Below are positions 1 through 9,009 of a stretch of 64,000 nt of DNA, piece by piece. Both the position numbers and the translations under genes were made by a program. Origin of the DNA: Acetothermia bacterium UBA7521. GTDB lineage: Bacteria; Bipolaricaulota; Bipolaricaulia; Bipolaricaulales; Bipolaricaulaceae. The first letter of the stretch is position 1. Every line of letters starts with the position of its first letter. The notes under the pieces were generated by a model. The model did not search any database, had not been told where the DNA came from, and worked only from the letters and a program-made list of their open reading frames with translations. Location: contig DLNB01000005.1 in the NCBI GenBank assembly GCA_002479455.1, forward strand, positions 8,560 through 72,559, written 5' to 3'.

Positions 1-795
1 CTCGCCCTTGGCCACGAGGTGCTGGTGGAAGTGGAGGCCGTTCCCGGCTTGGTTGTGCATAGGTTTGGGGAGGAAACAGGCCACGAGCCCTTCCTCGGCG
101 GCGAGGCGCGAGATCAGATCCATCGCCATGGCGGTCCAATCCGCGGCTTCGAGGAGTCTTCCCAGCCCGAGTTCGATCTCCATCTGTCCGAGCGGGCCTC
201 CCTCGTGGTGGTGGTAGCGCACTGGGATCCCCCACCGGCTGAGGACTTCCACCACGTGCTGGCGCAGGCTGCGGCCGTCATCCTCCGGCCCCCCGGCGTG
301 GTAGCCGGAGCGGGGCCCCGGCACCGCCCGAGGCCCGATCATCCCCAGCGGGCTTACCTCGACGTGTTGGCCGAGCGGCGTGTCCTCGGTCCATACCGCG
401 TCGAACAGGTAGAACTCGAGCTCCACTCCGAACCGCGCCTCATCCGCGATCCCCGCGCTGGCGAGGAACGCCTCGGCTGCCTTGGCCACGGTCCGCGGGG
501 CCATGGGATGAGGCCCTTCGTCCGGACGGGCGAGGTCGCACAGAAGGACCACCGATGGCGGATCGCGGGTCGCGTCCACGCGGGTCGTGGCGAGATCCGG
601 CAGGAGGACGAGGTCTCCGCTCCCCAGTCCGTAGTGCGCAGCAGCAGCTCCTACGCCCTTGGCGAACGTAGCTGGGGTGAGCTCGCCCGCGGGCAGGGTC
701 AAGCAGCGTAGCCGGCCGAGGAGGTCCGCTGTCCGCAGGTCCACCCAGCGGAGGTCCTCCGCCTGGATCAGGGCGACGAGCTCGCTGAACGTCAT
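1..795 (-). CDS. glnA: Glutamine synthetase, N-terminal part (3' end outside window)
   Basis: Glutamine synthetase makes glutamine from glutamate, ammonia and ATP in the cytoplasm. The frame is open from the ATG at 795 to the window edge (265 codons), so the C-terminal part is missing. Visible family signatures are the metal-ligand strand FGVELEFYLFD, the segment GPLGQMEIELG and the active-site loop PMHNQAGNGLHFHQ, in family order. A TAAGGAGTG ribosome-binding site overlaps the stop of the upstream U32-like gene, and only 9 bases separate the two, so they are co-transcribed and probably translationally coupled. Gamma-glutamyl ligases of the same fold (for example polyamine-specific ones) share these motifs, so the exact amine substrate is not certain. 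No ORF shorter than the window edge interrupts it. Confidence 0.88.
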   Translation of the reverse strand, partial: MTFSELVALIQAEDLRWVDLRTADLLGRLRCLTLPAGELTPATFAKGVGAAAAHYGLGSGDLVLLPDLATTRVDATRDPPSVVLLCDLARPDEGPHPMAPRTVAKAAEAFLASAGIADEARFGVELEFYLFDAVWTEDTPLGQHVEVSPLGMIGPRAVPGPRSGYHAGGPEDDGRSLRQHVVEVLSRWGIPVRYHHHEGGPLGQMEIELGLGRLLEAADWTAMAMDLISRLAAEEGLVACFLPKPMHNQAGNGLHFHQHLVAKGE

Positions 796-804
796 CACCA
801 CTCC

Positions 805-1755
805 TTACGGCTTGGGCAGGGCGAGGTCCGCCGGGCCCCAATCGGACAGCTTGGCTCCGGGGAGCGACGCTTGGACCAGTTCGTGGATGATCTCGGCGTG
901 CTTCACCTTCTCCCGTCCCCAATCGGCGAGCATCTGCCCCGACACCCACGGCTTGTAGAGCGCGCCCGGTCCGACCACGCACGCCGGGCCCGGCTCGAGC
1001 TTGAAATAGCACGGGGAGCAGACCCGGACCATCTCCGGCCCGTCGTAGAACCGGTTGAACCCGCCGAACGAGTCGGTGAGGAAGATGTGGAGGTCCATCG
1101 GCAGGCGGACCGCCTGACGGATCGAGGCCAGCTCCGGCAGGTCGAGGTCCCCCACTGGGTTGAACGTGTTCGCCCCGAGCTGCTCCAGGACTTTGGCCCC
1201 GGCAGCGTTCCCGTGTCCAGCGAACACCGACACCTTGAACACCACGTCTTTCGGGAGGTCACCCTTGGCCCGCATCTGGGACAAGAGCCACAGCAGCCCC
1301 TCGTCCAACACGAGGAACCCGCGGAACCCGACCTCGACCGCGCGCAGGATGTCGGCGATCACGTAGCGGAGCTGGTCCGAGCCGCGGAACCGCAGGCCGG
1401 AGAGGCCCCCCTCCGGCGTGACGAGCTGGCGGCCCGTGTCCCACCCCGAGCGGGGTCCCGGGGTGAGGATGACCTCTACCTTGGACTCGGCCGCGATCTG
1501 GGCGAACTGCTTCAGCTCCGACCGGGTGAGGAGCGTCGCCCCCATTACCGTGGAGATCATGCGGTGCACGGGGATCTTCCGCTTCTGCGCCTCGTTCACC
1601 GTTGCCTCGATGACCTCGGGCCGTTCGATCCCGGAGATCTCCATCCGGTACTGTGCCCCATCCGGGAACCGGTGAGGGCTGGCCGGTAGATCGTAGGCGT
1701 CCCGGCCGGGAATCCCGTGCTTCTCCATGAGTTCCGCTACCTTTCGCTGATCCAT
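805..1755 (-). CDS. U32-peptidase-like TIM-barrel protein, uncharacterised
   Basis: A 316-residue cytoplasmic protein with no signal peptide or membrane segment. The sequence has the beta-alpha repeat look of the U32 peptidase-like TIM-barrel group: HRMISTVMGATLLT, VEVILTPGPRSGWDTG, GFRGFLVLDEGLLWLL, VFKVSVFAGHGNAAGAK and a C-terminal VCSPCYFKLEPGPA. Two cysteines in VCSPC could bind metal, but this is a guess. The start at 1755 is supported by AGGAGG eight bases upstream. It is the first gene of a two-gene unit with glutamine synthetase (9-base gap), which hints at a role in nitrogen or amino-acid metabolism. I recognise the family from its motifs but know of no established reaction, and proteolytic activity should not be assumed. 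Confidence 0.6.
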   Translation of the reverse strand: MDQRKVAELMEKHGIPGRDAYDLPASPHRFPDGAQYRMEISGIERPEVIEATVNEAQKRKIPVHRMISTVMGATLLTRSELKQFAQIAAESKVEVILTPGPRSGWDTGRQLVTPEGGLSGLRFRGSDQLRYVIADILRAVEVGFRGFLVLDEGLLWLLSQMRAKGDLPKDVVFKVSVFAGHGNAAGAKVLEQLGANTFNPVGDLDLPELASIRQAVRLPMDLHIFLTDSFGGFNRFYDGPEMVRVCSPCYFKLEPGPACVVGPGALYKPWVSGQMLADWGREKVKHAEIIHELVQASLPGAKLSDWGPADLALPKP

Positions 1756-1959
1756 CGCGCCTCCTGGCCGATCGGGAAGTGACTCGATGATACCCGCAAC
1801 CGGGGCCGCGGGGCTCGGTCACGGTTGGGTGACGTGGCCTCCTGGGGGGAATCGTGCCGTAGCCGAGCGCGTCTCCGGAAGCTATACTCCTGATGAACCC
1901 CGCCGCCGCGGGGAACCCAGATCGGGTCCGCCAGATCGCGGGCACGAAGGAGGTAGGTG

Positions 1960-2307
1960 ATGGGCAACGTCCAGTGGGTCGACCTGCCGCCGTGGGCGCT
2001 GGCGGGCATCGTGGTGTTGGGTCTCGCCCAGCTTTCCCTGCAGGTTCTCGCGCTCGTGACGCTCTTCCGGACTCCGGAAGAGAGGCTGGTCGGCGGACGG
2101 CGGTGGGTGTGGATTGTCGCCATCGTGTTCGGGCAGTTCGTCGGGCCGATCGTCTTCTTCTCGGCCGCCCGCAAGCCGCCGGTCCAGGAGGACCCGCTCC
2201 AGGACTCCTCGGATTCCGACGCTCCTGCGCAGGCGAAGGCGCGGCAGGCAGCTGACCTCTTGTACGGTAACTCGTCCAGAACAAAAGGCCATCGCGACGA
2301 GCGATGA
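1960..2307 (+). CDS. Small PLDc_N-like two-helix membrane protein
   Basis: A 115-residue protein with two transmembrane segments (about residues 11-35 and 47-66) and a polar Asp/Ser/Ala-rich tail of about 45 residues. The pattern of helix, RTPEER-type loop, WVWIVAIVFGQFVGPIVFF resembles the phospholipase D nuclease N-terminal (PLDc_N) membrane domain; no catalytic PLD motif is present. AAGGAGGT at 1947-1954 places the start at ATG 1960 rather than the GTG three bases earlier. Its stop overlaps the ATG of the ABC ATPase by four bases, so it is the first gene of a three-gene exporter operon and may be an accessory membrane component. Function unknown. Confidence 0.75.
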   Translation: MGNVQWVDLPPWALAGIVVLGLAQLSLQVLALVTLFRTPEERLVGGRRWVWIVAIVFGQFVGPIVFFSAARKPPVQEDPLQDSSDSDAPAQAKARQAADLLYGNSSRTKGHRDER

Positions 2308-3230
2308 CGCCCGCCATCGAGCTCCACGATCTCACCAAGCTCTACGGACCGGTGCGCGCACTGGACGGGGTCTGTCTTGATGTTCCTTCGGGTTCGGTGT
2401 TCGGGTTCCTCGGGCCGAACGGGGCAGGGAAGACGACGACCCTCAGGATCCTCACCGGGCTCGCCCGGCCAAGCTCGGGCGGCGCCCGCGTGCTCGGCCA
2501 CGACGTCGTCACCGCGACGAACCAGGTACGGGCGGCGATCGGCTACCTCCCGGATGTTCCCGGCTTCTACCCGTGGATGACGGGACGGGAGCTCCTGCGG
2601 TTCGCGGGCCGCCTGTTCGGGCTGTCGGGCCACACGCTCACCGCCCGAGTGGACGCCCTTCTCGACCTGGCCGGCCTCGCTGGGGTCAAGACGCGCGTGG
2701 GGGGGTACTCGCGGGGGATGAAGCAACGGTTGGGCGTGGCCCAGGCGTTGATCAACGCTCCATCCGTGCTCATGCTCGACGAGCCGACGTCGGCCCTCGA
2801 CCCGATCGGGAGGAAAGCTGTGCTGGACATGATCGCCTCTCTCGCCGGACGAACGACGGTGTTCTTCTCGACCCACATCCTGTCCGACGTGGAGCGGGTG
2901 TGCGACACAGTGGCGATCCTCCACCGGGGGAGGGTCGCGGCCCAGGCCCGGATCGGGGAGCTGAAGTCCCGTTACGGGATGCAGAAGATCGCCGTCGAGG
3001 CGACTCCGTCGGCCGAACCTCTCGCAGCGGCGCTTGCCCATGCACCGTGGGTATCGGCGGTCGAGCGCCCGTCGGACGACCGGGTCGTGCTCGCCGTTAA
3101 CGATGTGCAGCGCGCCCAGCGGGAGATCCCCGCTACGGCTGTGGCGCAGGGCGTGGGGATCCGGCGGCTGGAAACGGTCGAGGTGAGCCTAGAGGACGTG
3201 TTCGTAGACCTGGTGGGGGTGGAGCGATGA
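2304..3230 (+). CDS. ABC-2 type exporter ATP-binding protein
   Basis: This 308-residue ATPase of the CcmA/DrrA/NatA type powers an ABC-2 exporter at the inner membrane. The Walker A GPNGAGKTTT, a Q-loop region, the signature YSRGMKQRL, Walker B VLMLDEPTSALDP and the switch histidine in FFSTHILSD are all visible. The signature has Arg where the common form is SGG(M). A C-terminal domain of about 90 residues follows the nucleotide-binding domain, as usual in this subfamily. ATGA overlaps on both sides tie it to the upstream small membrane protein and the downstream permease. The substrate cannot be told from sequence; drugs, lipids, Na+ or bacteriocins are all possible for this family. Confidence 0.92.
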   Translation: MTPAIELHDLTKLYGPVRALDGVCLDVPSGSVFGFLGPNGAGKTTTLRILTGLARPSSGGARVLGHDVVTATNQVRAAIGYLPDVPGFYPWMTGRELLRFAGRLFGLSGHTLTARVDALLDLAGLAGVKTRVGGYSRGMKQRLGVAQALINAPSVLMLDEPTSALDPIGRKAVLDMIASLAGRTTVFFSTHILSDVERVCDTVAILHRGRVAAQARIGELKSRYGMQKIAVEATPSAEPLAAALAHAPWVSAVERPSDDRVVLAVNDVQRAQREIPATAVAQGVGIRRLETVEVSLEDVFVDLVGVER

Positions 3231-3988
3231 CCGGGTTCCAGGCGTTCCTCGGTAAGGAGCTCTGGGAGATCCTACGCACATGGCGTATCTGGGTCTTACC
3301 CGGGATCGTCCTTTTCTTCGCCGTCACCGGACCGGTGATCGCCCGGTTCACGCCGCAGCTCCTCCAGGCGGTGGCTCCGGACACGGGCCTCGTGATCCAG
3401 ATCCCGGATCCGACGTTCCTCGACGCCTACCTTCAGTGGACGAAGAACCTCGTGCAGATCGTCACGTTCGCGATCATCATCATCTTCGCGGGAGCGGTGT
3501 CGGCGGAACGCAGGTCGGGCACGGCGGTGCTCGCGCTCACGAAACCCCTCAGCCGCTCCGCGTTCGTCGTCGCCAAGTACCTCGCCCAAGGCGCGCTTCT
3601 CATCGGGACCGTGGCGGTGGGCGCCGCGATCACCTGGGCCCTCACCTACACCGTATTCGGTGAGGCCCCTTGGAGGCCCCTCGCCCAAGCGACTGGGGTG
3701 TGGCTTGTCTGGGGGCTGATGATCCTCGGGATCATGGTCTTCCTGTCGTCCCTCGTGGGCTCTCAGGCCGGTGCCGCCGGCCTCGGCTTGGGCGCGTTCG
3801 TGCTCCTCTCAATTGCCTCGATCTGGGACCTGGCTGTGCGGTACAGCCCGGCTGGGCTCCTCGGCGCTCCCACAGACATCCTCGTGGGCCGCGCCGGGTA
3901 TCTCTTGTGGCCGGTCGTCACGGGGTTCGCCCTCACCGGGGTTGCCCTCGCCAAAGCGGTGTGGGCCTTTTCCCGCAAGGAGCTGTAG
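3227..3988 (+). CDS. ABC-2 type exporter permease
   Basis: A 253-residue integral membrane protein, partner of the upstream ATPase. Hydrophobic segments include WVLPGIVLFFAVTGPVIA near the N-terminus, VTFAIIIIFAGAVSAERRSG, GALLIGTVAVGAAITWALTY, GLMILGIMVFLSSLVGSQ and a C-terminal LLWPVVTGFALTGVALAK, giving about six helices with a large extracytoplasmic loop after the first. The SAERRSGT...LTKPLSR segment after the second helix is typical of ABC-2/NatB-like permeases, whose coupling region precedes helix three. It overlaps the ATPase by four bases (ATGA) and ends 26 bases before the convergent SLC13 gene. Substrate unknown. Confidence 0.88.
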   Translation: MTGFQAFLGKELWEILRTWRIWVLPGIVLFFAVTGPVIARFTPQLLQAVAPDTGLVIQIPDPTFLDAYLQWTKNLVQIVTFAIIIIFAGAVSAERRSGTAVLALTKPLSRSAFVVAKYLAQGALLIGTVAVGAAITWALTYTVFGEAPWRPLAQATGVWLVWGLMILGIMVFLSSLVGSQAGAAGLGLGAFVLLSIASIWDLAVRYSPAGLLGAPTDILVGRAGYLLWPVVTGFALTGVALAKAVWAFSRKEL

Positions 3989-4014
3989 GAGCGTTATGGG
4001 ATCGCCGCTCAACC

Positions 4015-5844
4015 TCAGAGCGGCCACACCCGCAGGAGGAGCGGGACCGCCACTGCCACTGCGATCACCTGAAGCGGGAGGCCGAGGGGCCAGTAGTCGC
4101 CGAACCGGAACCCGCCGGGTCCGAGGATGAGGGGGTTGTTCTGGTGGGCGATGGGCGTAATGAACGAGGACGAGGCCCCAACCGCGACGGCCATCAGGAA
4201 CGGGTCCGCTTTCAACCCAAGCTGCGCGGCAGCGCCGAGGGCGATCGGGCACATCACCGCCGCGGTGGCCGCGTTGTTGAGCACAGCCGAAAGGAGCATC
4301 GTCACCACGAGGACTACCGCCAGGGCGACCGCTGCGTCTCCCTGGCCTACGATCCTCAGGAGAGACTTCGCGATCAGCCCCGCCGCGCCGGTGCTCTCCA
4401 TCGCCCCCGCTACCGGGATCAGCGCTCCGAGGAGCACGATGACCGGCCAGTCGATCGCGTCGTAGACCGCACGCGTGGACACGGTGCGCAGCGCTAGCGA
4501 GGCAAGGACGCCGGCGGCGAACGCCACCGCGGCAGGAAGAAGGCCAATCGCGGCGATGAAGACCGCCAGGCCCATGATGAGGGACGCGGTGAGCGCCTTG
4601 CGTCGGTCGGGAATGCGCAGCGAGCGCTCCGCCAGGGGGACGCACCCAAACTGCCCTGCGAAGCCGGCCAAGGCGTCTGCAGGCCCCTGCAGGAGGAGCA
4701 CGTCGCCCGCCTTGAGCGCCATCGTCCGCAGCCGGGCCAGCGACCTCCGCCCCTGGCGCGACACGGCGATAAGGTTGATCCCGTACCGCGTGCGAAGGAG
4801 GAGGTCCCGGGCCGAGCGGCCCTCCAGGCCTGAATCGGGCAGCACCGCGTACTCCACGAGCATGATCTCCTCTGCAACGGCCGCCCTCTCGTCTCCTTCC
4901 GCGTCCGCCCCCTTCGCGCTGTCCTGTGCTGCTTCTCCCTTGGCGGCTCTATCCTCCTTCGCTTCCTCGAGCTTCAGGCCGAGGCTCGACAGCACGTTCG
5001 CCAGCGCCTCCGCCTGGGCCTCGATGAGGAGGATGTCCCCGGCGCGAACGACCCACCGCCGGTTGGGGGCGGTGACGCGCACCCCGTTCCGTACGAAGCT
5101 CACGATTTGGGCGTCTGCCTCCTCCAGCATGTCCTCGACCTGGCGCAACGTCATGCCCGCAACCTTGCTCCCCTCCTCCACGCGGGCTTCGGTGAGATAG
5201 GCCGCGAGGTCGAACCCCTCGGAGGAGGCCCCCTTGCGTGCTGGGACGAGCCGCCACCCGACGAGCGCGATGAAGAGCACTCCCGCTCCCGCCACCGCCA
5301 ACCCGACTGGGGCGAAGTCGAACATCGCGAACCCGCCGGCGCCGCTTTGGGCACGGAACGCGGACACGATGAGGTTGGGCGGGGTTCCGATGAGGGTCGT
5401 CATCCCGCCGAGGATTGAGCCGAACGCGAGCGGCATCAACACCCGTCCCGGAGGGACCCCCTGCCGGGTTGCGATCTGGAGGGAGACGGGCATGAGGAGG
5501 GCGAGCGCGCCCACGTTGTTCATCACGCTCGACAGGAGCGCAGCCAGCCCGGTCAGGGCACCGATCATCAGCGTGGGACCGACCTTGAGCTTGAGGATGC
5601 GCCGGGTGAGAACGTCCACTGCGCCCGAGGACTGAAGGCTACCACTGAGGACGAGCACGCAGGCCACCGTGATCACCGCCGGGTGACCGAACCCGGCGAA
5701 GGCATCCCCCGCTGGCACCACGCCCACGAGGACACAGGCGAGAAGGGCTCCCAGGGCGACCATGTCGTGGCGCCAGCGGCCCCACAGGAACCCGCCCAGG
5801 GTGGCGGCCAGGATGCCCATGATGAGGATCTGGTGACCGGTCAT
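4015..5844 (-). CDS. SLC13/DASS family permease with two TrkA-C (RCK_C) domains
   Basis: A 609-residue inner-membrane carrier of the ArsB/citrate-sulfate (DASS/SLC13) superfamily. The first membrane half (about residues 1-205) carries the conserved LLSSVMNNVGALALLMPV and LIGTPPNLIVSAF motifs; the second half (about 425-609) has TMLLSAVLNNAATAAVMCPI and ITPIAHQNNPLILG. Between them lie two regulatory TrkA-C domains (about 215-290 and 330-405) joined by an acidic, Ala/Glu/Lys-rich linker. This layout is that of the SLC13 permeases often annotated as sulfate, phosphate or dicarboxylate carriers, usually Na+ coupled. The TrkA-C domains suggest ligand gating. It is monocistronic and converges with the ABC exporter operon. 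Substrate not assigned. Confidence 0.88.
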   Translation of the reverse strand: MTGHQILIMGILAATLGGFLWGRWRHDMVALGALLACVLVGVVPAGDAFAGFGHPAVITVACVLVLSGSLQSSGAVDVLTRRILKLKVGPTLMIGALTGLAALLSSVMNNVGALALLMPVSLQIATRQGVPPGRVLMPLAFGSILGGMTTLIGTPPNLIVSAFRAQSGAGGFAMFDFAPVGLAVAGAGVLFIALVGWRLVPARKGASSEGFDLAAYLTEARVEEGSKVAGMTLRQVEDMLEEADAQIVSFVRNGVRVTAPNRRWVVRAGDILLIEAQAEALANVLSSLGLKLEEAKEDRAAKGEAAQDSAKGADAEGDERAAVAEEIMLVEYAVLPDSGLEGRSARDLLLRTRYGINLIAVSRQGRRSLARLRTMALKAGDVLLLQGPADALAGFAGQFGCVPLAERSLRIPDRRKALTASLIMGLAVFIAAIGLLPAAVAFAAGVLASLALRTVSTRAVYDAIDWPVIVLLGALIPVAGAMESTGAAGLIAKSLLRIVGQGDAAVALAVVLVVTMLLSAVLNNAATAAVMCPIALGAAAQLGLKADPFLMAVAVGASSSFITPIAHQNNPLILGPGGFRFGDYWPLGLPLQVIAVAVAVPLLLRVWPL

Positions 5845-5907
5845 CGTCTGCTCCTCCTTCGCACGGGGACAGCCGATTGTAGCAACTGGACTGCGCAGGG
5901 GCCGGGG

Positions 5908-7257
5908 CTACCGCGCGGAGGTCGCAGCGTCTTCACGCACGAACCGCTTGAACTTCCGGTTGTCCGGGGGGAGCGGGATTTTCTCGAATCGAACCCGCAC
6001 CGGCGCAGCGATCCCGAACGCGGAGAGCTCCGTCCGGAACCTCTGCACGAGGGCAGCCTCTACCGCAGCCTGGTCGCCTTCCCCCGTTGTCTCCACGATG
6101 ACGTCCAGATCGTCGGCGCCGTGTTGCTCCACCCGGTATTCGCGGATCGCGTCGCTCGAGGTGATGATCCAGCGGCTGATGAGGTCCGGGAACACGGGGC
6201 GCAGTGTCCCGTCGGGCGTTCGGAACACGAACACGTCGTCGTTCCGCCCGATGACCTTGGCGATCGTGCGGAAGCGGCTCCCGCAGGGGCAGGGCCCGCC
6301 CAGCTCCACGAGGTCGTTCATCTCGTACCGAATGAGCGGCTGAACGGTGTTGAGGAGGTTCGTGACGATCATCCTCCGCGCTGTCTCCCCCGGCTCCGTG
6401 ACTGGATCTCCGCCCTCGTCGAACAGCTCGACGTACACAAGGTCCTCGTTGAGGTGGAGGGTCCCGCGGCGGCAGGCGCTCCCGATCGGACCCTCGCTCG
6501 CCTGGTAGATCTCGACCACCGGGCACCCGAACGCCCGCTGGAGCCGCTCCTTTTCTTCCCGTTCCAGGACATCGGCGTAGGACACGACGCGCTTCGGCGT
6601 GACGCGGATCTTCCCGATGTGCGGGAGGAGGACCCGCAGGAGCGACGGCGGGGCCATGAGGACGTTGATCCGGTCCGCGTTCATCCGCTCTACGATCTCC
6701 GTTGGGTCGGTCATTGTGCTCAGGTAGGTCAGGGAGATGAGCGGCGCGTGGATGTCGGCGAATCCCTGGCTGAACACGCGGAGAAGGAACAGGATCCGGA
6801 ACGGAAGCAGACGGAGGGGGATCCCTCCCCGGGCGAGAAACACCGCGGGCAACCGTTCTGTCAGGGACTTGGGTGTGACGTAGATCCCCTTGGCCCCGCT
6901 CGTCCCACTCGACAGCCCCACCACGTACTCCCCCGCATAGTAGCCGAGGTAGTCCCGGGCGAGTTCCTTCTCCACCGCGTACGTGACCAGCTCATCTTTC
7001 TTCAGGCCCGCCGTGTTGAGGCGGTCGAAGTTCTCCATCATCGCCGCCTTGTGGATCGTGGGGAGCTGGGCGAACTCGGCGAGCGACCGGACCTCGCGAT
7101 CGCGGTAGCGGTCCTGGTAGAACGGGCTCTTCTCCCGCACGACCGCGAGGAGCGCTTCGACCGCCCGCCACTGGTGCTGATGGATGTTCTCCCAGGTGTA
7201 CCCGTAGAACCGCCGCTGGAGGGTCACGTAGTCGGCGAGGGAGCGGAAGGGGTTCAT
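5908..7257 (-). CDS. F390-synthetase/PaaK-like adenylate-forming ligase
   Basis: A 449-residue member of the ANL superfamily in the branch with phenylacetate-CoA ligase, coenzyme F390 synthetase and CapK. Seen motifs: the phosphate loop LSSGTSGAKG, the adenine region EIYQASEG, the hinge region LIRYEMNDLVELGGPCPCG and a C-terminal lysine in PLPPDNRKFKRF. The family activates a carboxylate with ATP to form an acyl-adenylate. The start is ATG 7257, overlapping the stop of the upstream membrane acyltransferase gene by four bases (ATGA); the in-frame upstream extension is rejected because it runs antisense-like through that gene. Pairing with a membrane acyl carrier suggests activation of an acyl or aminoacyl group for surface modification. 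Substrate unknown. Confidence 0.82.
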   Translation of the reverse strand: MNPFRSLADYVTLQRRFYGYTWENIHQHQWRAVEALLAVVREKSPFYQDRYRDREVRSLAEFAQLPTIHKAAMMENFDRLNTAGLKKDELVTYAVEKELARDYLGYYAGEYVVGLSSGTSGAKGIYVTPKSLTERLPAVFLARGGIPLRLLPFRILFLLRVFSQGFADIHAPLISLTYLSTMTDPTEIVERMNADRINVLMAPPSLLRVLLPHIGKIRVTPKRVVSYADVLEREEKERLQRAFGCPVVEIYQASEGPIGSACRRGTLHLNEDLVYVELFDEGGDPVTEPGETARRMIVTNLLNTVQPLIRYEMNDLVELGGPCPCGSRFRTIAKVIGRNDDVFVFRTPDGTLRPVFPDLISRWIITSSDAIREYRVEQHGADDLDVIVETTGEGDQAAVEAALVQRFRTELSAFGIAAPVRVRFEKIPLPPDNRKFKRFVREDAATSAR

Positions 7258-8480
7258 CGGTGGGGTGCCCGGAGCTTCGTGCGCTTCGCCGATCCACCGA
7301 CGGGTTCCATGATCCAGCAGTAGAAGCGTTCGAGGCCGTACCGGTAGCCCGTGCGCTCCCATAGGACGAGGAGGAGTCCCCACCCCACCGCGAACAACAG
7401 GCCGGCCAGGAGGGCGGGATACATGCCGAGGTAGAACCCCGGCCACATCGCCCGCACGAGCCGGAAGACGCCCGCTGAGACCACGCTCTCCACGAAGTAC
7501 ACGGACAAGCTGACCGTGCCCAGTCGGAGGAAGAACCGGGTGATGATGCCCGGATGCCGGTCTGTGTCCGTTCGCAGGTCGAACACCCGCACGGTGAGAG
7601 CCAGCAGGAGAAGGAATAGCCCCACCTGGAACACCATGATCGCGTACCACTGGAGGTCGATCGCCCGTTGCAGCATCGTATCGGGGAGGAGGACGTACAG
7701 AGCGAGGCCAGCAATAAGGAACAGCGTTCCCACCGGCATCACCCTTCGCACCGCTCGTGCTCCGTCACGCATGAACCGCAGTCCGGCCCAGACCCCGAAC
7801 AGGCCAAACGCGAGGTAAGGAAGGAGAGGGTTGTTCTTGTTCACGAGCCAGTTCAGCCCGAGGGCGACGAGGCGGTCCCTCCCGTCCACCGCGTTCAGAT
7901 AGGTCTCGTAGAGCGGGATGCGGAGGAGCGAGAGGATCAACACCCCCACGGCCGCGCCGAGGGCGATCGCGGGCGGAACGCCCTTACGGAGCCTCCAGAC
8001 GAGCGACAGGAACAGCCCGACGAGGATCGCGTTCGACCCGATCATGACCAGGCTGTCCACGTACAGCAGCCGCTCCGCGCTGAACCCCGGGAAGCGGCCT
8101 GTCCTGATGAGCTCGACGAGCACGCTATTGTCGAATGATCGGCTCTCGAAGTCGACGAGGCCGGGGCCGGTGAACACGAAGTACGCGTAGGCCACGGCGA
8201 GCACGAACAGCCCAGCCACAACCCGCGACAGCAGGACCCTACGCCTGCGCTCTTCGTGCGCGAGCCGCTGCGAAATGCGTACCGTGTGGGCGAACCCGCT
8301 GATCATGGCGAACAGCCCGGCGAACATGAGCAGGAACCCGATGACGGTGATCACGAGCGGTGGGCTCTCGAAGTCGATCTCCCACACCCCGTCGAAGTGG
8401 TAGAACGCCGTGTGCATAAGGAGAACGGCGAAGATGCCGATCCCGCGTATGACGTCCAGCCCTCGGTAGTCCTTGATCAT
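7254..8480 (-). CDS. Multi-pass membrane acyltransferase-like protein (HGSNAT/DUF1624 type)
   Basis: A 408-residue protein with about ten to eleven transmembrane helices. The N-terminal RGLDVIRGIGIFAVLLMHTAF is the characteristic start of heparan-alpha-glucosaminide N-acetyltransferase-like (DUF1624) and related acyltransferase families, with the Arg-Gly and His residues that family members use. A further SVYFVESVVSAGVFRLV helix near the C-terminus resembles the DUF418/acyltransferase-3 group. It likely moves an acyl group across the inner membrane to a sugar, lipid or peptide. It is co-translated with the adenylating enzyme downstream (ATGA), so the pair is probably one pathway. The polar C-terminus is Lys/Arg-rich and cytoplasmic. 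Confidence 0.72.
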   Translation of the reverse strand: MIKDYRGLDVIRGIGIFAVLLMHTAFYHFDGVWEIDFESPPLVITVIGFLLMFAGLFAMISGFAHTVRISQRLAHEERRRRVLLSRVVAGLFVLAVAYAYFVFTGPGLVDFESRSFDNSVLVELIRTGRFPGFSAERLLYVDSLVMIGSNAILVGLFLSLVWRLRKGVPPAIALGAAVGVLILSLLRIPLYETYLNAVDGRDRLVALGLNWLVNKNNPLLPYLAFGLFGVWAGLRFMRDGARAVRRVMPVGTLFLIAGLALYVLLPDTMLQRAIDLQWYAIMVFQVGLFLLLLALTVRVFDLRTDTDRHPGIITRFFLRLGTVSLSVYFVESVVSAGVFRLVRAMWPGFYLGMYPALLAGLLFAVGWGLLLVLWERTGYRYGLERFYCWIMEPVGGSAKRTKLRAPHR

Positions 8481-8562
8481 CGAGTGTCCCTCGGAATGAC
8501 CCTTGGCTGGCCAGACTACTGCCTACACGATCCGCGAGGCAAGTAGATCTCACCACCCAGGC

Positions 8563-9009
8563 TCAGGCCAGCGGCTCGTCCGCCCTCAGTTGCTCATAGG
8601 CAGTCCGAATCTGCGCGGCGATGCGATCGAGCTCCTCCCGTGGCGGTCTCGCGCTCCAGTCCGCGATCAGCCTGAACGAATCGCCCTTGTAGCGCGGGAA
8701 CACGTGCAGGTGGACGTGGAACACCTCCTGGAACGCGGCCTCGCCATCAGCGAGGAACAGGTTGACCCCCTCGCACTTCACTCCTGATCGGCGGAGGGCA
8801 GCGGCGGTGCGCTGGGAGATCGTCCACAGGTGGCGGCCCGTCGCCTCATCAAGGTCAGCGAGCGAGGCGGCGTGGAGCTTGGGGATGACCATCGCGTGGC
8901 CTGGGTTCACCGGGCGAATGTCAAGGAATGCCAAGACAACGTCGTCTTCGTAGACCACACTCGCCGGGCTTTCCCCCGTCACGATCCGACAGAACACGCA
9001 GTCGTTCAC
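8563..9009 (-). CDS. HIT family nucleotide hydrolase/transferase
   Basis: A 148-residue histidine-triad protein. The triad HVHLHVFP is at about residues 97-104, preceded by the family strand GVNLFLADGEAAFQEV, and the N-terminal MNDCVFCRIVTGESPA has the CxxC typical of Hint/HinT-type proteins that may bind zinc with a distal His. The family hydrolyses adenylated substrates such as AMP-lysine, AMP-NH2 or Ap4A. It is monocistronic and divergent from the baeRF gene; the 146-base gap between them must hold both promoters. Length and motif order are normal. Confidence 0.93.
   Translation of the reverse strand: MNDCVFCRIVTGESPASVVYEDDVVLAFLDIRPVNPGHAMVIPKLHAASLADLDEATGRHLWTISQRTAAALRRSGVKCEGVNLFLADGEAAFQEVFHVHLHVFPRYKGDSFRLIADWSARPPREELDRIAAQIRTAYEQLRADEPLA

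Noticed and set aside
19..711. Long open frames opposite glutamine synthetase and throughout the window
   Set aside because: High third-position GC makes long antisense frames; they show Arg/Pro/Gly-rich, unstructured translation and the opposite strand encodes clear families.
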